Assembly: GCA_050944015.1 (NCBI GenBank)
Contig: JBMNQG010000005.1
Location: 1-64,000, forward strand
DNA from: DUOX01 sp050944015
GTDB lineage: Bacteria; Bacillota; Clostridia; Oscillospirales; Oscillospiraceae
Reading direction: 5' to 3'
Length of the DNA stretch: 64,000 nucleotides
Shown: piece after piece, positions 26,495 to 34,819 of the stretch
How positions within the stretch are numbered: position 1 is the first letter of the stretch
How the letters are laid out: every line of letters begins with the position of its first letter
Translations under genes and position numbers: made by a program
Notes under the pieces: generated by a model
The model's database searches: none
What the model saw: the letters and a program-made list of their open reading frames with translations, nothing else
What the model was told of the DNA's origin: nothing

Positions 26495-28552
26495 TTAAAT
26501 GCTGGTTTTCCGCTTTTTCAGCGTGGTTTTTTGAATTGCTCCGTCGAATATCATCAGCATTGCCGGCAGGAACAGAAGCACCATGACGACGGAGATAAGG
26601 GCTCCTCTTCCCAAAATGATGCCGAGTTCGCTTATTACCCCGTTGGTGGAAAATATACCTAGCATTTGGCATGCGATGAAGATTATCAGGGCGGGAGTCA
26701 GAACAGAGGGCGTCGATGACGCCAAAGATTCAATAACAGCCGACTTTTTGTCCATGGTATTTCGCATGGTCAGGTAACGCTGGGTAAGCAGTATCCCGTA
26801 ATCCACAGTCGCGCCGAGCTGTACGGAGCTGATTATCTGGTATCCGATGAAATTTAAAGTTCTGCCCATAAAGTAAGGAATGGCCAAATTTATCCATATG
26901 GCGCTTTCTATGGTGAGTAGCAAAACTACCGGTATTGACAGGCTCTTGAAAGTAAACAGCAGAACAAGCCCAATGGAAACTATGGAAGCAACGGTGATGA
27001 CAAGGTTGTCGTTCAAAACCGTGTCCTTCATGTCGGAATTGACAACGCTTTGGCCTACAAGATGGTATGAATTCCCATAATACCTCTCCGCGGTATTTCT
27101 AATTCGCTCCACCATGGAAAAGGCCTGCTCCCCTTCAGGCTCGGTGGCCGCATAAAAGATTATTCGGCTGTAGCCGTTTCGGCGAAGCTCCTTGAGCTGG
27201 GCTTCGTCCAGCATCGCTTCGGGTATTTCCGCTCCCACAAGGCTGGCGTATGAGGTTACTGAGGTGACCCCGGGCGTTTCCTCCAGTTCCCTTACAAGGG
27301 AAGCTTCCGATACTATGTCCCCTTCCGGCACCAGCAAAACCATCTGCTGGTTTTGACCGAAAACCTCCCTTATAAACTCGCTCTCCTGCTTTATATAGCT
27401 GTCGTTGCCGTGCATGCCGGAAGAGCCGTACAAAAACTCATTGCTGTTCTGCCCCAGGAAACTTGGTACGATAAGCAGGATTACCAGTATTGCCACGGGC
27501 GCGCAGACCCGGACCACCGCCCGGGCAAACCCGCCGAATCTGGGCAGAAAAGAGCGGTGGCGGGTTTTATCCATCAGCTTTGTGGTTCCCACCGCTAGCA
27601 CCGGCATTAAAACTACAACGGCCACATAGCTGCACAGTATCCCTTTTGCCAGCACAAGGCCCATATCGGGCCCGATTTTGAATTTCATCAGGCACAGGGA
27701 GAGGAAACCGAAAATGGTCGTCAGCATACTGGCAGCTATGGCAGGGGCGGATTCCACCATGGCCCTTTTCATGGCCGTGTAGACGTTTTCCGTCTCCTGC
27801 CGGTGGCGGGAAAAGGAATGGAGCAGGAAAACCGCATAGTCCATGGAAACCGCAAGCTGCAAAATGGCGCTGCAGGCCTGGGTGACGTAGCTTATCTCGC
27901 CGAGAAAAATGTTCGTGCCAAGGTTCATCACTATCGCAACGCCGATTACAACCAGAAAAAGCACCGGCTCCAGCCAGGAGCTGGTGGCGAAAAGGAGGAC
28001 AATCAGGACCAGAGGGACCACATAGGCCATGATCTGGGAGACTTCCTTCATTGTGACGGTGTGTATGTACGAAAAGTCCGCCGCCTCCCCGGATAATGCG
28101 CCCTCCGGCCCTATGACCGAGCGGATCTGCTCCACAACTTCCACGCTTCTGCCCTCATCCACGATGACCAGATAAAGGGCCCCGCCGGAGGCATACCAGG
28201 CGGAGACAAGCTCCTGATCCAGCATCTCAAGGGACACTGTCACATCCGCCACGTCGTCCAGCCACAAGACACCGGAGACTCCGTCAATGCCGGATAGCCT
28301 CGCCTTATACTCCAGCGCCTCTGGCACGTTGTCTGCGGGTACAAAAACGTTAAGGTTTGGCAGGCTTTCGCCGAAGCTCTCCCTCAATGCCTGCAGCGCA
28401 ATGCTGGAAGGAGTGTCATCGGGCAGGTAGTCGGCCAGATTGTAGTTGATGCCCACCGCCGGCACGGCTGCCAGCGAAACCGCCAAAAAGGCCAGCGCCA
28501 GAATTAAAATCAGCCTTTTGTGATTAAATATCCAGTCCGCCACCCTAGTCAT
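26495..28552 (-). CDS. MMPL/RND-superfamily transporter
   Basis: A 685-residue RND-type exporter with two halves, each holding one long extracytoplasmic loop followed by a cluster of transmembrane helices. The first half has ILQLAVSMDYAVFLLHSFSR and the second VQLGATVDYGILLTQRYLT; these GxxxDY-type motifs carry the proton-relay Asp of MMPL proteins. The start is at 28552 because GGAGG lies 7 nt upstream; earlier ATGs extend into the promoter. It is divergent from a TetR regulator and probably repressed by it. Lipids or amphiphiles are typical cargoes of the family. Confidence 0.85.
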   Translation of the reverse strand: MTRVADWIFNHKRLILILALAFLAVSLAAVPAVGINYNLADYLPDDTPSSIALQALRESFGESLPNLNVFVPADNVPEALEYKARLSGIDGVSGVLWLDDVADVTVSLEMLDQELVSAWYASGGALYLVIVDEGRSVEVVEQIRSVIGPEGALSGEAADFSYIHTVTMKEVSQIMAYVVPLVLIVLLFATSSWLEPVLFLVVIGVAIVMNLGTNIFLGEISYVTQACSAILQLAVSMDYAVFLLHSFSRHRQETENVYTAMKRAMVESAPAIAASMLTTIFGFLSLCLMKFKIGPDMGLVLAKGILCSYVAVVVLMPVLAVGTTKLMDKTRHRSFLPRFGGFARAVVRVCAPVAILVILLIVPSFLGQNSNEFLYGSSGMHGNDSYIKQESEFIREVFGQNQQMVLLVPEGDIVSEASLVRELEETPGVTSVTSYASLVGAEIPEAMLDEAQLKELRRNGYSRIIFYAATEPEGEQAFSMVERIRNTAERYYGNSYHLVGQSVVNSDMKDTVLNDNLVITVASIVSIGLVLLFTFKSLSIPVVLLLTIESAIWINLAIPYFMGRTLNFIGYQIISSVQLGATVDYGILLTQRYLTMRNTMDKKSAVIESLASSTPSVLTPALIIFIACQMLGIFSTNGVISELGIILGRGALISVVMVLLFLPAMLMIFDGAIQKTTLKKRKTSI

Positions 28553-28584
28553 TACCAATCCTCCGATTTTTGGCATAAGCAGTC

Positions 28585-28598
28585 GTTTATAAATAAAC
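28585..28598. promoter_or_regulatory. Candidate operator, 14-bp palindrome
   Basis: GTTTATAAATAAAC is a perfect 6-2-6 palindrome lying between the MMPL promoter and its start codon, in the intergenic region shared with the TetR gene. It is a natural candidate binding site for that regulator. Confidence 0.45.
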
Positions 28599-28625
28599 AT
28601 GATGTTGATTATTTGCCGCCTGTAT

Positions 28626-28654
28626 ATTATAGTAATACTGGAAAACATACTCAA
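28626..28654 (-). promoter_or_regulatory. Promoter of the MMPL operon
   Basis: On the minus strand TTGAGT (28649-28654) and TATAAT (28626-28631) are separated by 17 bp. The transcript would start near 28619 and run through the palindrome at 28585-28598. Confidence 0.7.
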
Positions 28655-28728
28655 TAATCATTTTCTTTTATAGTGTTGATTAAAATACAGGAGCGAACCG
28701 GAATGTTGAAAGCAGGTGTAAACATTTT

Positions 28729-29316
28729 ATGAATGAAAAAAAGGCCGACCGAAGGGTACGAAAAACCAAGGCGTTTCTTTGCAATGCCCTCACCAAGCTG
28801 CTGATGGAAAAGGAACTGCGGGACATCAGCGTTATGGAGCTGACGGAGCTTGCCGACGTGAACAGGGGTACCTTCTATCTCCACTTCAGAGACATTTATG
28901 ACCTGTACGAGCACATGGAAAACAACGTCCTGGAAGACTTCAAATCGCTGCTTATGCCCAACAGCTCAAAGGGGGACAAGCACGTTATTTATACCGTGGT
29001 GCTCTGGGCCTTCAGGTTCATTGCCGAAAACGCGGAGATGTGCATGGCCATACTGAAGCAGGGCGACAGGGTCTTCCTGGAAAAAATGTTTGACCTCTGC
29101 CGGGACAAAAGCCTTGAGGAATGGATAAGCAAGAGGGGCAGAAGCAGCGCCAAATTACACGACTATTATTTCTCCTTTGCCACTTCCGGCTGCGTAGGGC
29201 TTGTGCAGGCCTGGCTTGCGGGTGGAATGAAGGAGAGCCCGGAAAGCATGGCAAACATGGCCAACGAGCTTATAATGGGCTGTCTTACGGCGCCAACGAC
29301 CGCTTTAAACTTGTAA
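28729..29316 (+). CDS. TetR/AcrR family transcriptional regulator
   Basis: A 195-residue regulator. The N-terminal DNA-binding domain is typical (TKAFLCNALTKLLMEKELRD, then the helix-turn-helix VMELTELADVNRGTFYLHFRD). The C-terminal domain is helical, of the kind seen in Gram-positive DhaS-like regulators (SFATSGCVGLVQAWLAGGMK). It is transcribed away from the MMPL operon and likely represses it and itself through the palindromes in the shared 176-bp region. Confidence 0.88.
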   Translation: MNEKKADRRVRKTKAFLCNALTKLLMEKELRDISVMELTELADVNRGTFYLHFRDIYDLYEHMENNVLEDFKSLLMPNSSKGDKHVIYTVVLWAFRFIAENAEMCMAILKQGDRVFLEKMFDLCRDKSLEEWISKRGRSSAKLHDYYFSFATSGCVGLVQAWLAGGMKESPESMANMANELIMGCLTAPTTALNL

Positions 29317-29386
29317 CCGTTTTTTATAAAATTCAGGTACATATTACAAAAAGGAACAAAATATTACAAAAATATCCCCTAAATTA

Positions 29387-29415
29387 TTGAAACAGGCATG
29401 ACTTTGTGCTATACT
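29387..29415 (+). promoter_or_regulatory. Promoter of the SLH surface protein gene
   Basis: TTGAAA (29387-29392) and TATACT (29410-29415) are spaced 17 bp. Two direct copies of ATATTACAAA lie 20 bp apart just upstream (29341 and 29361) and may bind an activator. Confidence 0.65.
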
Positions 29416-29450
29416 GGCGGCATAATTTGGAGAGATACAAGGGAGACGCC

Positions 29451-32417
29451 ATGAATTTAGCGAACAGAGTCACCGCCGTTTTGGTAATTATCCTTCTCGC
29501 CTTCGGCCTGTTTCCCGGATGGCGTCAGGCCGAGGCCGCGGAGCCATTTCTGCCCGGAAATACGGATATAAACATCCTCAACGGAGGCATAATGCTGACC
29601 TGCGGAGAGGATTTTTATTACAGCGGCAACGAGATTTACCTGCAGCGAGGAGATAAAACCAGCCTTATTTCAGCCGAGGACGGCAAAAACTTAAACCTCG
29701 CCGGTGAATACATATACTACACTCTCGAGGGCGGAGAAGTTCACAGGGTAAACCGCTACGGCGGCAAACCGGAGCTTGTCTATGCTCACGGGAAGGAAAT
29801 AACGCAGCTCTATGTAATTGGCGAAGACTGTCTGCTGTTTCTCTCCGAAGGCAGAGCATGGCGCTACGTCCTGACCGCAGGAAAACTATCTAGATGCAGC
29901 AATCTGGAAGGTGTTTCGGGCCTTATTCCCACGGAATACGGCAATATCTATCTCACCGGAGGAATATTTGACTACACCCTTTACGCCGGCAACAAACGTG
30001 TGCTGGAGCATGTGACAAGCTGCTACACCGACGAGGGCCATCTTGCCCTGTGGCTTGACGGCGAAAACTATCAGGTTAAGCTCTCCCGGCTATTTGGCGG
30101 CTTTGACCTTTCAAGGGATTTGGAGCCCTTTAACATACATGGCAGCGTGAACACGGTCACCCTTTTCGGCCTGGAGGGAGAAACGCATACCTGCGACGTA
30201 TGCGAGGCTAACGCCGCAGATTTCAGCGCAAGCCTTATGACCGCAGGCGTCGATGCGCCGGAAGACGCCGCCTTTGTTTCCCCCGCTCTCTCTCAGGGGC
30301 AGATAAATATAGTCAAACGGGCGCGCCAGCTCCATGAGGTGGAGTGGACGCCTCTTGAAGACCGCTGGCAATGGGACTATATGGGAGTGTTTAAGGCCGG
30401 AACCACTTACACCGGCGTCCCCTACGGTCAGCCCATCTACACCGGATATGTGGGCTATTACATATCCGTGTCCGACTTTGTGGAGAGCGTCAATAACAAC
30501 TCCAGCAAGTTCTACACCACCTATTCCCAGTACAACAAGATTGCGCCGGCCTATTCCTGCGACTGCAGCGGCTTTGTGTCATACGCGTGGGGGCTTCCTG
30601 TCCGCAGAACCACTTATACGCTGGTTGATGTGGCGCAGAAAGTCAGCGATCAGAGTATCTACAGCCTCCAGGTGGGGGATTGCCTTAACAAAAGGGTCAG
30701 CCACGTAGGCCTGGTTTCCGACGTGGGTTACGACGATTCAGGCAACATCATAAGCGTTGAAATCATGGAGCAGACCACCCCCAGCACCAGGCTGACCCGC
30801 TACGGCGCCGGCGGGACAAAAACCTTGGCCCAGCTCCAGTCCGACTATCTTAACGACGGATATGTTATATACCGCTATTCAAACCGGGATAACGTCAGTT
30901 ACGCCCACGACTGCGCCGTGCCTATTGACGGGGACTATTGCGGCAACTGCAAGGCCCCCGCTCCGACGGCCTTGACCATAGGCTTTATCGGCGGAAAAAC
31001 CATTGTTTTGAGCCACAAGGACCCCGGCGCAGAAATTTACTACACCACCGACGGTTCAACGCCCACCAAAAACAGCACCAGGTACACAGGGCCCATCACC
31101 GTAACGTCCGACACCCGGATTCGGGCATTCGCAGTGACGCCCCAATTTTCGAGCAGCAGGGTTATGGATTACACTGTTAAAATACCGAATGCGGAAATGC
31201 CTGCGGCAGAAGTCACCAAGGGCCTGTACGACGGAAACGTGGTATCGCAGGGCAGCGAAGTCACTCTCTCCACCCCCACCAGCGGAGCGGAAATCTATTA
31301 CACCCTGGACGGCTCCGCTCCCACCACAAACAGCACAAAATATACGTCTCCGATAGTAATAGACAAGGACACCACAATCAAAGCCGTCGCTTTCGCTCCT
31401 GGCATGAAGGAGAGCCGGGTGGCCGTACTCGCCTATAAAGTAGGAAAAATCTACACCATAACCGCTTCGGCGGGTTTTGGAGGCCGCATAAGCCCTTCCG
31501 GCTCCGTCAGCATCCTGCAGTCAACCTCCAAGACCTTTGCCATTACTCCAGGTAACGGATATGCGGTAAAGGACGTGAAGGTAAATGGAGTCAGCGTCGG
31601 GGCCGTGACCAGCTATACCTTTTCCAACGTTAACGCCAACCAGAGCATAACCGCCGAGTTCAGGGACACGATTGACCTGCCCTTTAATGACGTTTCCGCG
31701 GACTCCTGGTACCACACGGCTGTATGCTATGCATACAGGAACAGCCTGTTCAACGGCACGTCCAAAACCGAGTTTTCCCCCGACGGAAACATGACCCGAG
31801 GCATGTTCGTGACGGTTCTGGGTCGTATGGCCGGAGTTCCAGCCGAACTTACGGGCAACGTGGGCGTAGTGAATGGAAACGACGTGCGCATCAGGGAGGA
31901 GCCCAACACAGACAGCAACATACTTAGTCTCTGCAGCAAATATACAGCCCTTCAGGTGCTGGGCAGTGAGGGAGGCTGGTATAAGGTACAGCACGGCGAA
32001 ATCACCGGTTACATCAGAGGCGACCTGCTGCTTGTATACGACGGCCAGCTTTCCGATTTGAAGGAGGGCCAGTATTACACCGGCTACGTCCAGTGGGCCT
32101 ATCTCTGCGGCATTCTCTCGGGCGTGGCGGATAACACCTTTAACGCTGACCAGGACATCACCCGCGAGGAGATGGCGCTAATCCTGTATAACTACGCCGC
32201 AGGCCACGGGGTAAAAATACCCTCCGTCAAGCCCAGAGAAACCTTCAAAGACCATGGGGAAATCAGCGGCGTCGCCCGGAAGGCAGTTTACGCATTCCAG
32301 CAGGCGGGAATAATCAACGGTATGGGCAACGGCGAATTTAAGCCCAGGAGCACCGCTACCAGGGCTCAAGTCGCTCAGATATACATGAACGCCGCGGAAA
32401 CCTTGAAAAAACCATAG
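29451..32417 (+). CDS. SLH-anchored NlpC/P60-like cell surface protein with CHB_HEX and SH3 domains
   Basis: A 988-residue secreted protein. In order: signal peptide (1-27); a domain of repeated short beta units (30-300); an NlpC/P60-like cysteine peptidase region with catalytic-type CSGFVSYAWG (Cys at about 371) and HVGLVSDVG (His at about 417); two chitobiase C-terminal-like (CHB_HEX_C) modules (about 518-577 and 594-663); a bacterial-repeat beta module (667-740); SLH 1 (742-797, FNDVSADSWYHTAV); an SH3b domain (800-863, DVRIREEPNTDSNI); SLH 2 (868-923); SLH 3 (928-983). The SLH set ties it to secondary cell-wall polymer. The insertion of SH3b between SLH 1 and SLH 2 is unusual. The start at 29451 gives the signal peptide directly. 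Confidence 0.85.
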   Translation: MNLANRVTAVLVIILLAFGLFPGWRQAEAAEPFLPGNTDINILNGGIMLTCGEDFYYSGNEIYLQRGDKTSLISAEDGKNLNLAGEYIYYTLEGGEVHRVNRYGGKPELVYAHGKEITQLYVIGEDCLLFLSEGRAWRYVLTAGKLSRCSNLEGVSGLIPTEYGNIYLTGGIFDYTLYAGNKRVLEHVTSCYTDEGHLALWLDGENYQVKLSRLFGGFDLSRDLEPFNIHGSVNTVTLFGLEGETHTCDVCEANAADFSASLMTAGVDAPEDAAFVSPALSQGQINIVKRARQLHEVEWTPLEDRWQWDYMGVFKAGTTYTGVPYGQPIYTGYVGYYISVSDFVESVNNNSSKFYTTYSQYNKIAPAYSCDCSGFVSYAWGLPVRRTTYTLVDVAQKVSDQSIYSLQVGDCLNKRVSHVGLVSDVGYDDSGNIISVEIMEQTTPSTRLTRYGAGGTKTLAQLQSDYLNDGYVIYRYSNRDNVSYAHDCAVPIDGDYCGNCKAPAPTALTIGFIGGKTIVLSHKDPGAEIYYTTDGSTPTKNSTRYTGPITVTSDTRIRAFAVTPQFSSSRVMDYTVKIPNAEMPAAEVTKGLYDGNVVSQGSEVTLSTPTSGAEIYYTLDGSAPTTNSTKYTSPIVIDKDTTIKAVAFAPGMKESRVAVLAYKVGKIYTITASAGFGGRISPSGSVSILQSTSKTFAITPGNGYAVKDVKVNGVSVGAVTSYTFSNVNANQSITAEFRDTIDLPFNDVSADSWYHTAVCYAYRNSLFNGTSKTEFSPDGNMTRGMFVTVLGRMAGVPAELTGNVGVVNGNDVRIREEPNTDSNILSLCSKYTALQVLGSEGGWYKVQHGEITGYIRGDLLLVYDGQLSDLKEGQYYTGYVQWAYLCGILSGVADNTFNADQDITREEMALILYNYAAGHGVKIPSVKPRETFKDHGEISGVARKAVYAFQQAGIINGMGNGEFKPRSTATRAQVAQIYMNAAETLKKP

Positions 32418-32434
32418 TTATGGGGGCAAATCAA

Positions 32435-33334
32435 ATGCTGTTTGAAAAAATCAACATTGCGCCGGAAAAGAAGAACGTTTATCTGTCCGCCTATATAAGG
32501 GACAGCGGCGATTTTGACATAAAACGCCCGGCCGTAATCGTGCTTCCGGGGGGCGGGTATATGAACTGCGCCTTTCAGGAAGGAGAGCCGGTGGCGCTGC
32601 GCTTTGCGGCCATGGGCTATCAAGCCTTCTTGCTCAAATACTCAACCTTATTCAGCGTTTTCCCCAGCAGGCCCGATTTTGGCAGGGCAAACCCGGGAGT
32701 CCACTATCCCGGCCCCATGGAGGATCTGGGACGCGCGATTATTGCCATTCGTGAGAATGCGGAACGCTGGTGCGTGGACCCGGATAAAATCATCCTATGC
32801 GGTTTTTCAGCAGGAGCGCACCTGGCGGCCATGTACGCCACCCACTGGAACAGGCCGGAGCTGTCCTCCGCCCTGGGTGTTGAAGCAAGCCTCCTGCGGC
32901 CGGCGGCCTGCATATACTGCTACGGCGTTTTCGACCTGCATACCATGATAGAACCCAACATGGAATTGGAGTACAAAGAGCTTTTTTCCATTCTTTCCTA
33001 CGCTCTCTGCGGGAAAGAAGAGCTGTCAGACGAAGAAATAATCAGGTTCAGCCCAGTAAGTCATGTGGGAGAGCACATGCCTCCCGCCTTCATCTGGGCA
33101 ACAGCGGAGGACAAAATGGTGCCCTGCTCGAACTCCGTCAACATGGCGCTGGCCATGGCCGAGAAAAATATTCCCTTCGAGCTGCACATTTTCGAAAACG
33201 GACGGCACGGCCTCTCCCTTGCGGACGAGTCCTGCGCCGTAACGGCGGAGGATATAGACCCGCACCTGTCAAAATGGGTTTCCCTGGCGGAGTCCTGGCT
33301 GAAAAAGCGCTTTGTCCCCCAGCTGCCGGATTGA
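32435..33334 (+). CDS. Alpha/beta hydrolase, acetyl-esterase type
   Basis: A 299-residue serine hydrolase. It shows the oxyanion motif VLPGGGYMNC, the nucleophile elbow GFSAGAHLAA, and the late Asp and His in ATAEDKMVP and FENGRHGLSL. This is the pattern of carbohydrate or xylan acetyl esterases (BD-FAE/Axe-like). No signal peptide is present, so it acts in the cytoplasm. The start at 32435 has GGGGG 8 nt upstream; an in-frame ATG at 32420 lacks a site. It lies 17 bp after the SLH gene and may be co-transcribed with it. Confidence 0.82.
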   Translation: MLFEKINIAPEKKNVYLSAYIRDSGDFDIKRPAVIVLPGGGYMNCAFQEGEPVALRFAAMGYQAFLLKYSTLFSVFPSRPDFGRANPGVHYPGPMEDLGRAIIAIRENAERWCVDPDKIILCGFSAGAHLAAMYATHWNRPELSSALGVEASLLRPAACIYCYGVFDLHTMIEPNMELEYKELFSILSYALCGKEELSDEEIIRFSPVSHVGEHMPPAFIWATAEDKMVPCSNSVNMALAMAEKNIPFELHIFENGRHGLSLADESCAVTAEDIDPHLSKWVSLAESWLKKRFVPQLPD

Positions 33335-33340
33335 AACAAT

Positions 33341-33366
33341 AAAAGCCCCTTTCAAGGGGCTTTTTA
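33341..33366 (+). terminator. Rho-independent terminator
   Basis: A stem of AAAAGCCCC (33341-33349) with GGGGCTTTT (33356-33364) is followed by a T-run, just after the esterase stop. Confidence 0.85.
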
Positions 33367-33401
33367 TTCTGCTCTGCAGGCTTAAAACACGCAATATAAA
33401 T

Positions 33402-33433
33402 GCCCGCCGCCCATTCGCGGCGGGCTGTTTTTA
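33402..33433. terminator. Second terminator hairpin between convergent genes
   Basis: A 9-bp all-GC stem, GCCCGCCGC (33402-33410) with GCGGCGGGC (33417-33425), is followed by TGTTTTTATT on the plus strand and lies next to the stop of the convergent MATE gene. Confidence 0.7.
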
Positions 33434-33438
33434 TTCGC

Positions 33439-34767
33439 TTATTCGGGGAGTCCACGCCTCCAGCGATTGGAACGCTCATACCAGAGCCCAATGGGTACGG
33501 AAGAGCCGGGTGCTATCATGCACGCCCAGTAGAGACCAGAAAGTCCAAAAAAATGATTTAGGATGAAGGCCAGAGGCACCCGCACCAGTATACAGTTTAC
33601 AAAACTGCTGAAGAAGGCAAACCAGGTGTGCCCCGATCCAAGGGCCAGGGTGTGGTAGACCAAAAAGCTGGCATAGAAAAGCTGGCCAAGAATCTCGATG
33701 CGAAGGTTCATGACGGAGGCTGCAATAGTATCCGCGTCGGAAGTGAAGAGTGAGGAAAGTTCCCACGCGAATAGCTCCACAATGACAATCAGGACAACGG
33801 ATATGGAAATTGTGATTCCCATTGTGGTATACATTACCTTTCTGGCCCTGTCATATTCCCGGGCGCCTATGCACTGTGCAATCATGGCCGTGGATGCGTT
33901 GCACATGGCCACAATGAAGAGCTGGCAGAAATTCTTGATTTTTACGGCAACACCGTTTCCGGCGGAGACTATTACGCTGTAGCTGTTGATGATATATGTG
34001 ACGGAGAGCCAGGAAATGCTGGCAATGCTCATCTGTATGGCGCAGGGAATGCCTAGCTTCAGAATTGTCTTCAGCTTGTCAAAACGTATGTACGGTTTTT
34101 TCAGGCTAAGGCCAAAAACTTCGTAGTTTTTCAGAACAAAGGAAAGGGAAACAAAAAAGCTGATTGCCTGGGCGGCTATGGTGGCAAGGGCCGCGCCGAA
34201 GGTTCCCATATCCATATATCCGACAAAAACAATATCCAGCGCAATGTTGATGACAGTAGCTACGGCTATACATGCAAGGGGGTCCCTGGAATTTCCTGCC
34301 GCACGGAGAGCCGCGCTGGCGGCGTTGTATCCAATGATGAAAATTATGCCCAGGGAGCAGGTCCGCAGGTAGACCGTAGCCTCCTCAAGGGCGGGGGCTC
34401 CAAGCATAACCAGAATAGTACGGGAGGCCAGGAAAAAGGCCAGAGACAGGACAGCACCCAGGACCATGCTCATGGAAAACAGGGTTACCGTGGATTCGTG
34501 ACAGTTCTTTCTGTCTTTCGCCCCGAAGTACTGCCCGATCAATATGTTTCCGCCGGTGCAAATGCCGATGAGGACGTTGGTTATCATCAGCATCACCTGA
34601 CTGGAGTTGTTGACGGCGGAAAGGCCCGTAGCTCCTATATAATGTCCCACAACCAGCATGTCCACCATTCCGTACAGGGACTGGAGCAGGCTGGAGAGTA
34701 CCAGGGGAATTGAGTATTTAACCAGCTGGCGTATTATGCTCCCCTGGGTAAGGTCAGTATGCGACAT
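33439..34767 (-). CDS. MATE family efflux transporter
   Basis: A 442-residue protein with twelve predicted transmembrane helices in two halves, of the MATE (NorM/DinF-like) family. The N-terminal signature is PLVLSSLLQSLYGMVDMLVV, followed by GHYIGATGLSAVNNSSQ, and the second half has NASTAMIAQCIGAREYDRA. Such pumps use a sodium or proton gradient to expel drugs or metabolites. The start at 34767 (MSHTDLTQG) has AAAGGA 8 nt upstream and the standard N-terminus. It is followed upstream on the same strand by an ABC exporter pair 53 bp away, possibly one operon. Confidence 0.9.
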   Translation of the reverse strand: MSHTDLTQGSIIRQLVKYSIPLVLSSLLQSLYGMVDMLVVGHYIGATGLSAVNNSSQVMLMITNVLIGICTGGNILIGQYFGAKDRKNCHESTVTLFSMSMVLGAVLSLAFFLASRTILVMLGAPALEEATVYLRTCSLGIIFIIGYNAASAALRAAGNSRDPLACIAVATVINIALDIVFVGYMDMGTFGAALATIAAQAISFFVSLSFVLKNYEVFGLSLKKPYIRFDKLKTILKLGIPCAIQMSIASISWLSVTYIINSYSVIVSAGNGVAVKIKNFCQLFIVAMCNASTAMIAQCIGAREYDRARKVMYTTMGITISISVVLIVIVELFAWELSSLFTSDADTIAASVMNLRIEILGQLFYASFLVYHTLALGSGHTWFAFFSSFVNCILVRVPLAFILNHFFGLSGLYWACMIAPGSSVPIGLWYERSNRWRRGLPE

Positions 34768-34819
34768 TTTGCTAATCCTTTCTATCATGCGGCTTTGCCT
34801 ATGGGAGATGGATGCAGGC

